Origin: an uncultured Bacteroidales bacterium
GTDB taxonomy: Bacteria > Bacteroidota > Bacteroidia > Bacteroidales > Paludibacteraceae
Direction of reading: 5' to 3'
NCBI GenBank assembly: GCA_902771935.1
Contig: CACXYM010000016.1
Location: 1-50,630 of the forward strand
DNA: 50,630 nt
Shown one piece after another: positions 7,937 through 16,389 of the stretch; the first letter of the stretch is position 1; every line of letters starts with the position of its first letter. The notes under the pieces are model-generated. The model worked only from the letters and a program-made list of their open reading frames with translations, searched no databases and was not told the DNA's origin. A program made the position numbers and the translations under genes.

Positions 7937-10144
7937 CTACTCTTTCAGCCACTTATCTAGCCATTCTCTAAACGTTCGTTGCCATAATATACCGTTTTGC
8001 GGTTTCAGCACCCAGTGATTCTCATCAGGATAGATGAGCAACTCTGCCGGTACACCTCTCATGATAGCCGCATCGAAAGCTGCCATGCCTTGATTAGCCA
8101 AAATGCGGTAGTCTTTTTCACCATGGATACAGAGTATCGGTGCATCCCATTTGTCCACGAACTTGTGCGGACTATTGGCAAAAGTGCGTTGTGCGATGGT
8201 GTTGTTTTTCTCCCAATATGCACCTCCCATATCCCAGTTGGCGAACCATTTCTCCTCGGTCTCAAGATATTGCATTTCCATGTTAAAGATTCCGTCATGC
8301 GCAATAAAGGCCTTAAATCGACCGTTATGATGTCCTGCTAACCAATAGACGCTGAATCCACCAAACGAAGCGCCCACACAACCAAGATGTTTTTTATCTA
8401 CGTATGGTTCGGTGCAGAATTCATCAATAGCGGTCAAATAGTCGCGCATGCATTGGCCACCATAGTCGCCGGAAATTTCTTCGTTCCATGCTTTGCCGAA
8501 ACCGGGCAAACCGCGTCTGTTTGGCGCAACAATGATATAATCACCGGCACTCATCATCATGAAGTTCCAGCGGAATGACCAGAACTGACTTACAGGACTT
8601 TGCGGGCCGCCTTCGCAATATAAAATAGTCGGATATTTCTTTTTGGGATCGAAATGCGGCGGATAGATAATCCAAGTCAGCATATCTTTTCCGTCCGTTG
8701 TCTTTTGCCAGCGCGGCACTACTTTCGAACGTTCAATCTGGTTATAGATGTTATCGTTCTCATGCGTCAGTTGATCCATCGCTACCTCGAGTGCCGTGTG
8801 TGGTTGGTCCCATTCAAGACCTCGTGGTCCATATTCGCGACTCGGGTCTTTGAGATATTGTTCTACATCCATCCGGTAAATCTCATTTGCTTGACGCATT
8901 GAGTGTCCCAACAGATATGCATAATGGTCGCATATATCACCTAAACCTAAATCATATTGGCCTTCAGTCATCCGTTCAGCCCAACCTTCGAGCGTTATGA
9001 GATACAGGTTAATTGTTCCCGACCAGCAGGCCGTATAGAGAATGGTTGTGTCATTGTACCACGCGAACTCTTCCACAGGATCTTCGATGCGTTTCGTCAG
9101 CCAGTCCGTTTTGCCCGTCTGAAGATCCATCACCATCAGCCTGTTCAGATCACTCTCATACCCGTCACGCTCCATCGATTGCCAAGCAATCCGCTTGCCG
9201 TCAGGCGAATACGCGGGATTCGTGTCGTAGCCCTTATTACCTTCCGTTATGTTTTTATGTGTTTGTTTTTCCACGTCATACAAGAAGATATCGCTATTGG
9301 TCGAAACGGCATACTCTATGCCGATTTTTTTACGGCATGTATACGCTAATTCCTTATTATTCGGATTCCATGCCAACTGCTCCATGCCGCCAAACGGACG
9401 CATCGGGCACTCGTAAGCTGTTCCTTCTAAAATGTTTACACCATCGCTTACTTGTGCAGACTTGATGCGCAGGCCTTCTCCTATATAGTCGACTGATAAT
9501 TGATACACAAACGGCTGCGGCACTTCATCAACCCATTCGTCCCAATGTTTGTACATTAAGTCAGTCACTATACGACCTGTCGCCAATGGCAAGTCCGGAT
9601 ATTTGTCAGCCGTAGTAGGGTGCGCTTTAACAGGCTTAACCAGTACGACCTTATCACGCATCGGTGAAAGTAAGAATCCTTCGATGTCATCTGCACCTTC
9701 AACGGCAACATCTTTGCCATCAAAACGCAAATACAGTTTACCTCCTTTTAGATATGCCAATGTCCCGCTGTTGCCAAACCACGCTGGGTCAGAACCCACA
9801 AACTCGTCCAGCACGGTCATCTCACCGCATGGCTTTCCGTCTCCGGCGACTCGCCGGTCGAACGGATTGCAGATACGTATCCAACTTGTCGAGCGGTTCT
9901 CCTCTACGCTATAATAACTGACAGTATAGGCAACCCAACCTGTCTCGATATCGCTCACCACGCTGCCGATACGGCCCATTGCCCACAATCCTTCCGGAGT
10001 CAGACGACCGCCTTCTATTTTGATTGTAGGTTTACTAATCGGCGCTTTGTCCGGCTCTGTAGAACCGCAACCGCCGTTACCCTTTGTTCCGCAACTTGCT
10101 AATAATAAGCCTACTGCAGCCATAATAACATATCTAAGTTTCAT
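7937..10144 (-). CDS. S9-family prolyl oligopeptidase-like lipoprotein (DPP IV type)
   Basis: This 735-residue exported serine peptidase probably removes dipeptides or short peptides outside the cytoplasm. It has a lipoprotein signal (LLASC, lipidated Cys18), a long beta-propeller with Tol-like repeats (for example NPAYSPDGKRIAW) and a C-terminal alpha/beta-hydrolase domain. The catalytic triad is Ser593 in GASFGG, Asp678 in HGEKD and His710 in DENHW. It is 24 bp after the BspA-like gene and 13 bp before the thioesterase gene. Residues 92-102 (RRVAGDGKPCG) are encoded by a palindromic DNA element also found inside pheT. Substrate specificity is not determined. Confidence 0.92.
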   Translation of the reverse strand: MKLRYVIMAAVGLLLASCGTKGNGGCGSTEPDKAPISKPTIKIEGGRLTPEGLWAMGRIGSVVSDIETGWVAYTVSYYSVEENRSTSWIRICNPFDRRVAGDGKPCGEMTVLDEFVGSDPAWFGNSGTLAYLKGGKLYLRFDGKDVAVEGADDIEGFLLSPMRDKVVLVKPVKAHPTTADKYPDLPLATGRIVTDLMYKHWDEWVDEVPQPFVYQLSVDYIGEGLRIKSAQVSDGVNILEGTAYECPMRPFGGMEQLAWNPNNKELAYTCRKKIGIEYAVSTNSDIFLYDVEKQTHKNITEGNKGYDTNPAYSPDGKRIAWQSMERDGYESDLNRLMVMDLQTGKTDWLTKRIEDPVEEFAWYNDTTILYTACWSGTINLYLITLEGWAERMTEGQYDLGLGDICDHYAYLLGHSMRQANEIYRMDVEQYLKDPSREYGPRGLEWDQPHTALEVAMDQLTHENDNIYNQIERSKVVPRWQKTTDGKDMLTWIIYPPHFDPKKKYPTILYCEGGPQSPVSQFWSFRWNFMMMSAGDYIIVAPNRRGLPGFGKAWNEEISGDYGGQCMRDYLTAIDEFCTEPYVDKKHLGCVGASFGGFSVYWLAGHHNGRFKAFIAHDGIFNMEMQYLETEEKWFANWDMGGAYWEKNNTIAQRTFANSPHKFVDKWDAPILCIHGEKDYRILANQGMAAFDAAIMRGVPAELLIYPDENHWVLKPQNGILWQRTFREWLDKWLKE
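9825..9860. repeat. 36-bp palindromic element within the S9 peptidase gene (copy 1)
   Basis: The element consists of CCGCATGGC, three variable bases, CCGTCT, then the palindrome CCGGCGACTCGCCGG (9843-9857) and three flanking bases. The same arrangement recurs at 37761-37796 inside pheT. There the palindrome differs at two positions that pair with each other, so the stem is kept. Both copies lie in the same orientation and reading frame, encoding RRV(A/S)GDG(K/S)PCG. It resembles protein-coding palindromic elements such as those of Rickettsia; that relation is inference. Confidence 0.85.
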
Positions 10145-10168
10145 ACCAACATATATTTTCTCAAGAAA

Positions 10169-12418
10169 TTATTTCACTTCCTGTCCGGTTATCGTATAGA
10201 GTTTTTCGCCTCGTTGGATAAGTAGCACGCCGTTGCGCAACACTTTGGTGCCGCTTACTTTCTCTGCCGCTACATTGTCCACACCTGTACGGACTTTGGT
10301 GAAGTACCCCTTAATGGACGCACTTTGTTCCGGACGAGCGTACGAGATATCTACGTGCTCTGCGTCGTATTTGCTGCGGCTGCCGCCAACAAGCAACTTG
10401 GAATCGAGGAACATATTTGCTGATTTTGGTATGCCCAAAGTTGTCCAGTCGTTGTTGCAATAGATGGTTCGGAGGTTGTCGCAGAAAGCGAACATCCGCG
10501 TCGTCGTTTCAATCGCATTCACAGCCTCGTCCGAAAAGTCAAAGAAATTATTGACATTAATGTTTCTCAGTGCTTTGCATCCCATAAACATCGCATCCAT
10601 CGATTTCACTTTGCTGGTCTGGAAATTCGTTACGTCCAGTTTTTCCAGAGCATAGCAGTTGGCGAAGGTCTCGGTCATATCGGTTACTTGGTCTGTGTGC
10701 AAGTTCTTCATACCCGAGATTTCTGTCAGTACAGTATAGTCGGAGAACCAGCGTGCTATAGATGTCGGGTGGTAGTTATCTATACTTGCGTCAAACATGA
10801 CTATAAGCACTTTGTCTCTATACTTGCCGGCGTTTTTGGTGTTCCAATAGATATCACCATCGGATATGTCGCATTTATCATCATAATAAAGAATAAGCAC
10901 AGTGGTGTCCGAACTGCATCTAGAGTACAACTCTTTCAGTTTACCGGTGAAGTATCCCGGAGCAATCGTTCCACCATCCGGACGGGCGTACGAAGCATCG
11001 GTATGAGACGAATTATACGTCGTGCCTCGATTACCCTGTAACGAACTACAGCCGTAAAACATCTGTGTTGACGACGCGAGGGTAGAAGTGTAGTCCTCGT
11101 CGCAATAGATAGTCTTGAGGGAAGAGCAATTCTGGAACATGTGCTCACACTTCTTGCCGGTAAGGTTGACATCGCGTAAATCTATTGACTGCAGTTTGAC
11201 ATCATCGGCAAACATGTAGGAAGCGTCTGTGACGTTGCTCCAGTTAATATATCCCAAACCTTCTATAGTTGTCAGCTTCGGCATGGAACAGAACCACATA
11301 TAAGTTGAATTTATTGTAGCATTCTTAACTGCCGATTCTATTTTAACGGAGGTTATTTTTTCAGCATCATCGTAGCTCAAGTCTGTGATTTTTGTTAAGC
11401 CGCCTCGGATGGTACATTCTTTGTCATAGCGGATATTGAATGTTGTACCAATGACTGTACCGTAGAGTTTGTCCCACGAGTCCATATCTCCGGTAAAGAA
11501 ACCCGGAACACCGGCGTTATCGGGATGGGCCATAGCCAGACCGGTCGAACTGGCAGAACTATAAGTAGTGCCTTGTCCGCCCTTCAAACTCGTGCAGCCA
11601 TCAAACATTGAATTGCCACTCGTAATAGCTTTCTTGCTCCAGTCGTCATTGCGGTAGATAGTGGTCAAGTTGGAGCAGTTTTGGAACATGCAATAAGTCT
11701 TGGTCACTTTGCTCATGTCCCAATTTTTCAAATTAAGGCTTTTGAGCGCTTTGCAATTGTAGAACATATGCTCCATATCCGTTACTAATCCGGTGCTGAA
11801 GTCCTCAGCCAATGCCGACATGTCCCATTTCTCGCAACCATAGAACATATACGCTAAATTGGTTGCTGAGGAGGTGGAGAGTCTACCTCTGTTTTTGATG
11901 GTTGTCAGTGCCTTGCAGGAATAGAACATACTATTCAAGTCGGTTACATCCATCGTATTGAAATTAGGACCGAACTCAATACTCGTCAGAGCCCAACACT
12001 CTTGGAACATACCCGCCATAGATTTGACCTTGTAGGTATTAAAAAAAGTCAAATCCAAGGAAGTGAGATGTTGACAGCCGTAGAACATATCTTCCATAGT
12101 AGTCATCTCGGAGGTATTGAGATTACTCAATTCTTCAATGTCTGTAATATATAGGAAACCCTTAAAGAAATCTTTACCGGAGGTGAGTTTTACATTCTTC
12201 ACTGACGAATGGATGGCAATCTTAGTAGGATAAGATCGGTAGGCGTATGTTTCCCGCCACGTGGTTGTACCGCCACGGCTGGACATGTTGTCGTCGTAGT
12301 AAATAGTTAGTTTTGATTTATCGCTGCTTAACACGCCATACAAGGTGGCAGCTGACAGTTTCTGTACTCCTGCATAGCCGAATACAACGGCGAATACCAA
12401 TGCTAAAAACTTTCTCAT
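10169..12418 (-). CDS. secreted BspA-like surface protein with DUF285 repeats
   Basis: This is a 749-residue exported protein with a signal peptide (about 1-23, ending LSAA). It is built of DUF285/BspA-type leucine-rich units with the recurring pattern MFYGC..L..L....F.T..V..M. At least three blocks are seen (about 65-310, 345-480, 540-700), separated by spacers with YxRPDGGTIAPGYFTG-like segments. BspA-like proteins are adhesins or host-interacting surface proteins in several Bacteroidetes; a role here is inferred. The last 25 residues (KVLRNGVLLIQRG to GQEVK) match the tails of two other secreted proteins in this window and may be a sorting signal. It lies 5 bp after the amylase gene. Confidence 0.88.
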   Translation of the reverse strand: MRKFLALVFAVVFGYAGVQKLSAATLYGVLSSDKSKLTIYYDDNMSSRGGTTTWRETYAYRSYPTKIAIHSSVKNVKLTSGKDFFKGFLYITDIEELSNLNTSEMTTMEDMFYGCQHLTSLDLTFFNTYKVKSMAGMFQECWALTSIEFGPNFNTMDVTDLNSMFYSCKALTTIKNRGRLSTSSATNLAYMFYGCEKWDMSALAEDFSTGLVTDMEHMFYNCKALKSLNLKNWDMSKVTKTYCMFQNCSNLTTIYRNDDWSKKAITSGNSMFDGCTSLKGGQGTTYSSASSTGLAMAHPDNAGVPGFFTGDMDSWDKLYGTVIGTTFNIRYDKECTIRGGLTKITDLSYDDAEKITSVKIESAVKNATINSTYMWFCSMPKLTTIEGLGYINWSNVTDASYMFADDVKLQSIDLRDVNLTGKKCEHMFQNCSSLKTIYCDEDYTSTLASSTQMFYGCSSLQGNRGTTYNSSHTDASYARPDGGTIAPGYFTGKLKELYSRCSSDTTVLILYYDDKCDISDGDIYWNTKNAGKYRDKVLIVMFDASIDNYHPTSIARWFSDYTVLTEISGMKNLHTDQVTDMTETFANCYALEKLDVTNFQTSKVKSMDAMFMGCKALRNINVNNFFDFSDEAVNAIETTTRMFAFCDNLRTIYCNNDWTTLGIPKSANMFLDSKLLVGGSRSKYDAEHVDISYARPEQSASIKGYFTKVRTGVDNVAAEKVSGTKVLRNGVLLIQRGEKLYTITGQEVK

Positions 12419-12423
12419 ATCTC

Positions 12424-14286
12424 TTATTTGTTTAATTTAATCACTATTGCAGAAAGCGGTTTAACGGTCACGTCTGTGCGGGACAAGTCATACTTCTCGC
12501 CCGACAGAATATCCTTGCCTGTCTTTTGGTATTTATCAAGAATCTCTGCATAGTGGGTAGTAGGAATCGTTCGTGGTTGGTCGGCTGCATTGAGGAAGAC
12601 AAAGACTGCGCCTTCGTCCGTGTAGCGGAAATACGAATAAGTATTATCGCGCGAGAAGAAATGCATCGTCTTGCCGTTGTGGATAATCGGCTCTGTCTTG
12701 CGGAACTGGAATAGTTTAGATTGGAAGTCAAACATATCTTTTTCCTCTGCTGTCAGTTCGTTTGCTTGTGGCAGCGGACGACGTAGCGTCGAGTGACCGA
12801 GTGACATATCGGTTGATTTCATAGCGTACTCGTCGCCTGCGAAAATCTGCGGAATACCGCGCATCGTAGCCATCATCACATTGCCCAGTTTCACGCGACG
12901 TAAATCTTTGTCTTTCACCACATCGGCTAAGCGGTCCATATCATGGTTGCCGACAAAGATGAGCAGTTTATTCACATCGGCATAGAGATAGTCCATCGCT
13001 AATGCATCATAAACACGTGTCAAACCATTGCCCCAACCTGAACCATCATTCTCCAACGCTTGACGAATAGCCTCTTCTAAAGGAAAGTCCATCACAGTCG
13101 GCAGATGGCTGTCAAAACCGTCGTAGTTCATCGCGCCCGATTGCCAGTAAGCTACTGCCGAAGCCGGACGAGTCCAGCATTCGCCAACGATATTGATATT
13201 CGGATACTCTTCGCGAATAGCTTTCAGCCACTCTGCACCCGGCAGACGCTCAATATACGGATAAGTATCCACGCGCAAACCGTCTAAGTCCGCATACTCA
13301 ATCCACCAGATCGCCCATTGTTGGAAATACTTGAGCAAGTCTTTGTTCTCAAGATTCATATCCGGCATCGGTTTGTCGAACCAGCCGCGATTACTCATCA
13401 AACGGTCGTATTCGGATGCATTGATATCGTAGTTGGCAGAGAACACGTTCGGCGTATTCGTGAATTCGTCAAACTGATTAATCCAGTCATGATAAGGCAG
13501 ATCTTTCATCCACCAGTGCTGGCTGCCACAGTGGTTGGGCACCATGTCCATCAATATCTTCAGACCTTTTTTGTGCGCTTTCTGCACCATCTCGCAGTAT
13601 AGTTCATTCGTGCCAAAGCGCGGATCCATGTGGTAGTAGTCTGAGCATGCATAGCCGTGATATGACCACGCTGCCTCGTTATCTTCTAACATCGGAGTCG
13701 GCCAAATGGCTGTCGCACCGAGTTTCGTAATATGGTCGAACGAGTTGATGATGCCTTGAATATCACCTCCCCAGCGGCCGTGAACATTGTTCTTGTCGGC
13801 TTTTTCTTTGGTGTTTTTGGTGGAGTTATTACTTGGGTCACCATCTACAAAGCGGTCACTCATAATCAGATAAATAACATCCGCCGAAGTAAACGATTGG
13901 CGGTCTCTGCTGCCTTCCCGACGAGTGTTGATTACATAGTCATAAACAGCGCGTTTACCATTTTTCTGAATCAGAAAACGATAATTCCCCGGCTCGTTAA
14001 CTTCCATATCCACAAACAGATAGTTCGGTGACTCGGCATTGTGCTGCCCTTTAACGATTAAACCTTTGGTGGTAGTGTCCCACTTACCTTTCGCGGTCAT
14101 TTTACTTACGGTTACTTGTGCGTCGGCAAGATCTTCGCCATTAAACATCAGCGTCAGCGGACAATTCATGTTCGTCCACCAACTCAGCGGTTCAACACGC
14201 TTAACTGCCGGAGCAGCTTTCAAACTCGAGATAGCGAAAGCTACGGAACAAACGGCCGAAAGGGCCAAGATAAAAATGCGTTTCAT
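12424..14286 (-). CDS. exported GH13 alpha-amylase (neopullulanase/cyclomaltodextrinase type)
   Basis: This 620-residue glycoside hydrolase is predicted to cleave alpha-1,4-glucans outside the cytoplasm. It has a signal peptide (about 1-24) without lipobox Cys, an N-terminal beta-sandwich (about 26-122) like the cyclomaltodextrinase N domain, a (beta/alpha)8 barrel and a C-terminal beta domain. GH13 residues are the nucleophile Asp340 in DGLRVD, the acid/base Glu369 in VGECW and Asp449 in GNHD. The lack of a lipidation signal argues for a periplasmic SusA-like enzyme rather than a surface SusG-like one. No SusC/D genes are adjacent. It follows yihY by 1 bp. Confidence 0.93.
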   Translation of the reverse strand: MKRIFILALSAVCSVAFAISSLKAAPAVKRVEPLSWWTNMNCPLTLMFNGEDLADAQVTVSKMTAKGKWDTTTKGLIVKGQHNAESPNYLFVDMEVNEPGNYRFLIQKNGKRAVYDYVINTRREGSRDRQSFTSADVIYLIMSDRFVDGDPSNNSTKNTKEKADKNNVHGRWGGDIQGIINSFDHITKLGATAIWPTPMLEDNEAAWSYHGYACSDYYHMDPRFGTNELYCEMVQKAHKKGLKILMDMVPNHCGSQHWWMKDLPYHDWINQFDEFTNTPNVFSANYDINASEYDRLMSNRGWFDKPMPDMNLENKDLLKYFQQWAIWWIEYADLDGLRVDTYPYIERLPGAEWLKAIREEYPNINIVGECWTRPASAVAYWQSGAMNYDGFDSHLPTVMDFPLEEAIRQALENDGSGWGNGLTRVYDALAMDYLYADVNKLLIFVGNHDMDRLADVVKDKDLRRVKLGNVMMATMRGIPQIFAGDEYAMKSTDMSLGHSTLRRPLPQANELTAEEKDMFDFQSKLFQFRKTEPIIHNGKTMHFFSRDNTYSYFRYTDEGAVFVFLNAADQPRTIPTTHYAEILDKYQKTGKDILSGEKYDLSRTDVTVKPLSAIVIKLNK

Positions 14287-14287
14287 G

Positions 14288-15598
14288 TTATAGTTCGTTT
14301 ACAAGTATATCGTTAACATTACGTTCGTTTTTGCGCAGTTCGAGGAAATGTTGCCACATCGCCTGTTGATGCTTGGTGCTGGCGTCCAAGAAGTCTTCTG
14401 TGCCTTGGGCATCGATACGCTCAAAGACTTTACCAATAGTGATAATATGCGTATCCATAGCGGGCTGGAAGGTCTTGTCTTCTTTTCCTTCCACGTACAC
14501 CTCGCGCACAAAACCGACCTCCACAAGTCGCGAGAGCAGAAGCGTTGCCTGACGGACTGGAATACCGTTATGCAAAGCCAATTCTCGCGCAGTAAGAGGC
14601 TTCTCGTCATTCTCAAAACGCTTAATCACATCGTACAACAACGCAAGCGTCAGAAAATCCTTATACCGGCGAGACATAGTCTCGAGGTCATGTTCAAATG
14701 CAAACATCTCATTGTTCTGAATCGCATAAGCCAACTCCGCGCCAATCAGGATAATCAAACTGATCCACTTCACAATAATCAGTAGCAACGGAATAAACGC
14801 AAACGCGCCGTAAACCAGACTCGTGCGAGACAAAAAGGCTACAACAAAGACGGACAATGCCTCAATAGCCATCAATAAAGCGGCTGTGATAATTCCGGGT
14901 ATCAAAGCCGGAAGAAAACGCACTTTCGTGTTCGGAATGGCAATGTACATCCACGTAAACACAAACGTGATAACCAGGAACTGGAAGAAGTTCAGAAATC
15001 CATCGCGATACTGCGTCAGAAAACTGAAAAACTGCAAGTGATCTGCTGCTGTGTGCAGGTAGATATTCAAACCGGTCGTCACAATAATCATCACCGGAAT
15101 AAGGAACAATATCGCAATATAAGTCACCGATTGACGCATCAGCGAGCGGCTCTGTTGCACGTTCCAAATCTCATTGAATGATGTTTCTACACTCCGGAAA
15201 AATGTATATACAGCCGAGATAAGAATAATGATTCCCACGCCGATAAAAACGCCTCCGGTACTGGTGTCCAGGTAACGATGCACAACTTCCATAACAGTTG
15301 GCATAAACTCCGACTGTCCGACAGGTGTTTTAAGTAACTGCTGCTCAATCAGTTCCGAGAAACCAAATCCTTTCGCTACGGCCAAAACCATAGCCAATAA
15401 CGGCACAATGGCAAAAAGAAGAGAGTAGGTGAGATGGTCCGCTCGAACACTCAAGGCCTTGCTGCCAAATGAACGGATAACCAGCACTATCGTGCGCATC
15501 AATTTTACGCCAAAACGGTGCATCTTGCCCATTTCAGCCGCATTCTTACGCCATAAATCGTAATCAATATACTCTTGAATCCTTTGCCTCTTTGCCAT
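14288..15598 (-). CDS. YihY/BrkB-family inner-membrane protein
   Basis: This is a 436-residue integral membrane protein of the YihY/virulence factor BrkB family. The conserved N-terminal segment RADHLTYSLLFAIVPLLAM and about six hydrophobic helices span residues 30-290. A soluble C-terminal region (about 295-436) looks like a winged-helix segment (ALLYDVIKRFENDEKPLTARELA). The family was once mislabelled ribonuclease BN; its biochemical role is unknown. It heads the minus-strand run down to rlmH and begins 44 bp after RNase P RNA, behind a 7-bp repeat array. Confidence 0.92.
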   Translation of the reverse strand: MAKRQRIQEYIDYDLWRKNAAEMGKMHRFGVKLMRTIVLVIRSFGSKALSVRADHLTYSLLFAIVPLLAMVLAVAKGFGFSELIEQQLLKTPVGQSEFMPTVMEVVHRYLDTSTGGVFIGVGIIILISAVYTFFRSVETSFNEIWNVQQSRSLMRQSVTYIAILFLIPVMIIVTTGLNIYLHTAADHLQFFSFLTQYRDGFLNFFQFLVITFVFTWMYIAIPNTKVRFLPALIPGIITAALLMAIEALSVFVVAFLSRTSLVYGAFAFIPLLLIIVKWISLIILIGAELAYAIQNNEMFAFEHDLETMSRRYKDFLTLALLYDVIKRFENDEKPLTARELALHNGIPVRQATLLLSRLVEVGFVREVYVEGKEDKTFQPAMDTHIITIGKVFERIDAQGTEDFLDASTKHQQAMWQHFLELRKNERNVNDILVNEL

Positions 15599-15605
15599 AT
15601 AAAAG

Positions 15606-15633
15606 CTTTCGACTTTCGACTTTTGACTTTCGA
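15606..15633. repeat. 7-bp tandem array just upstream of yihY
   Basis: Four consecutive heptamers (CTTTCGA twice, CTTTTGA, CTTTCGA) lie between the RNase P RNA 3' end and the yihY ATG at 15598. Arrays with the same 7-bp period but different units occur elsewhere in the window. Confidence 0.85.
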
Positions 15634-15641
15634 CTAAAAAA

Positions 15642-16020
15642 AATAGCAGGCCTATAAGCCGGGTTCTGTACGCTCGCGCGCGTTAGCCATTAATCTCGAG
15701 GAGTAAATTGTACAATATACACTTTACATTTTACACTTTGCAGTGTCCTTCTCTCGCTTCCTACCCTCCAACTCAGCCGAGTAAGCCTCAAACGTCGGTA
15801 TACTTGGAATTGCAGCCCACAGTGTAGTCGTTTCACCTCGCGTCAACCTTTCCCATAAGAACGGCGAACGCGATCTCGTCTCTGTACCAGTGACCAAACA
15901 TTACTGCCTGACGGCCATTAACCGCTGTGGTACTCTATGCTGCCCGGACTTTCCTCTACCGCGGGGGAACAAAATAAATCTTGCCCTGCCCAACCGTAGC
16001 GACTAACCGGCCTACTATTA
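15642..16020 (-). ncRNA. rnpB: RNase P RNA (bacterial class A)
   Basis: This is the catalytic RNA of RNase P, which matures tRNA 5' ends. On the minus strand the 5' part contains GAGGAAAGTCCGGGC and the 3' end contains ACAGAACCCGGCTTAT, the two universally conserved P4-forming regions. The ends were set by the P1 helix: AATAGTAGGCC (5' end near 16020) pairs with GGCCTGCTATT (3' end near 15642). The length is about 380 nt, normal for type A. A short AT-rich 7-bp-repeat array at 15712-15739 sits in the 3' third, probably in a variable helix. It appears to be co-transcribed with the upstream tRNA-Gly. Confidence 0.95.
15712..15739. repeat. 7-bp repeat array inside RNase P RNA
   Basis: On the minus strand the units AAAGTGT, AAAATGT, AAAGTGT and ATATTGT follow one another in an AT-rich patch that contrasts with the GC-richer RNase P core. 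It probably expands a tolerant peripheral helix. Confidence 0.75.
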
Positions 16021-16170
16021 TATCTTTTTTCCTCTTTCCTTTCCCCTCGCAATCTCGTTGCCCGTTTTTCGGGGTCCCCGGAAAATTGTATTTTCTGGGG
16101 AGAGGAGGAAGTGCAAGCCGCCCAATTTCGACGGGGTCGAAATTCTTTTAGGCGAGCCACTTCCGACGAC
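16021..16170 (-). ncRNA. unassigned structured RNA between tRNA-Gly and RNase P RNA
   Basis: This 150-bp gap lacks a convincing gene but is rich in inverted repeats. A perfect 9-bp stem AATTTCGAC/GTCGAAATT (16124-16132 with 16136-16144) is extended by GCCGCC/GGCG and GGAAGTG/CACTTCC pairing. A second hairpin pairs CCCCGGAAAA with TTTTCTGGGG at 16077-16100 with one mismatch. The leftward part is a purine-rich run on the transcript. It may be a spacer processed from a common precursor, or an independent small RNA; no known family is recognised. Confidence 0.5.
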
Positions 16171-16172
16171 TG

Positions 16173-16243
16173 AGCGGCTTACGGGAGTCGAACCCGCCTC
16201 CTCAGCTTGGGAAGCTGATGCACTACCGATGTGCTAAAGCCGC
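16173..16243 (-). tRNA. tRNA-Gly (anticodon CCC)
   Basis: A cloverleaf can be drawn. The acceptor stem GCGGCTT/AAGCCGC is perfect, a D arm is present, the anticodon stem TCAGC/GCTGA encloses loop TTCCCAA, and the T arm CGGGTTCGACTCCCG is complete. The loop gives anticodon CCC, decoding GGG. The CCA end is not encoded. Its promoter lies at 16261-16292 and RNase P RNA follows on the same strand. Confidence 0.95.
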
Positions 16244-16260
16244 ATTTCTAAAAAGCCGCG

Positions 16261-16292
16261 CAAAATTACTACATTTTTTGCATGTATGCAAA
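16261..16292 (-). promoter_or_regulatory. promoter for the tRNA-Gly/RNase P RNA unit
   Basis: On the minus strand TTTG (16292-16289), 20 bases, then TAATTTTG (16268-16261) exactly fit the Bacteroides primary-sigma consensus. The box lies 17 bp before the tRNA. No closer promoter is seen for RNase P RNA or yihY. Confidence 0.8.
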
Positions 16293-16328
16293 TATTTTTA
16301 TATATTTCGTGAAAAAAATATCGTTTTT

Positions 16329-16360
16329 CTTGCGATATTAAGAAATTTGATGTACCTTTG
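16329..16360 (+). promoter_or_regulatory. promoter of the toxin-antitoxin pair
   Basis: CTTG (16329-16332), 20 bases, then TACCTTTG (16353-16360) fit the Bacteroides consensus and end 29 bp before the antitoxin ATG. It is divergent from the tRNA-Gly promoter, 36 bp away. Confidence 0.75.
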
Positions 16361-16389
16361 CAGCGTGAAATGATTAAAAGGAGAAAATT

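Noticed and set aside
10169-12418. CRISPR-like repeat array
   Set aside because: The repeats here and at 17400-18200 are in-frame leucine-rich protein repeats; no regular repeat-spacer pattern exists in the window.
14288-15598. Annotation as ribonuclease BN
   Set aside because: YihY/BrkB proteins are polytopic membrane proteins without RNase motifs; the name is a historical error.
15642-16160. Small minus-strand reading frames across the RNase P RNA region
   Set aside because: The region is explained by RNase P RNA, whose conserved cores and P1 pairing are clear.
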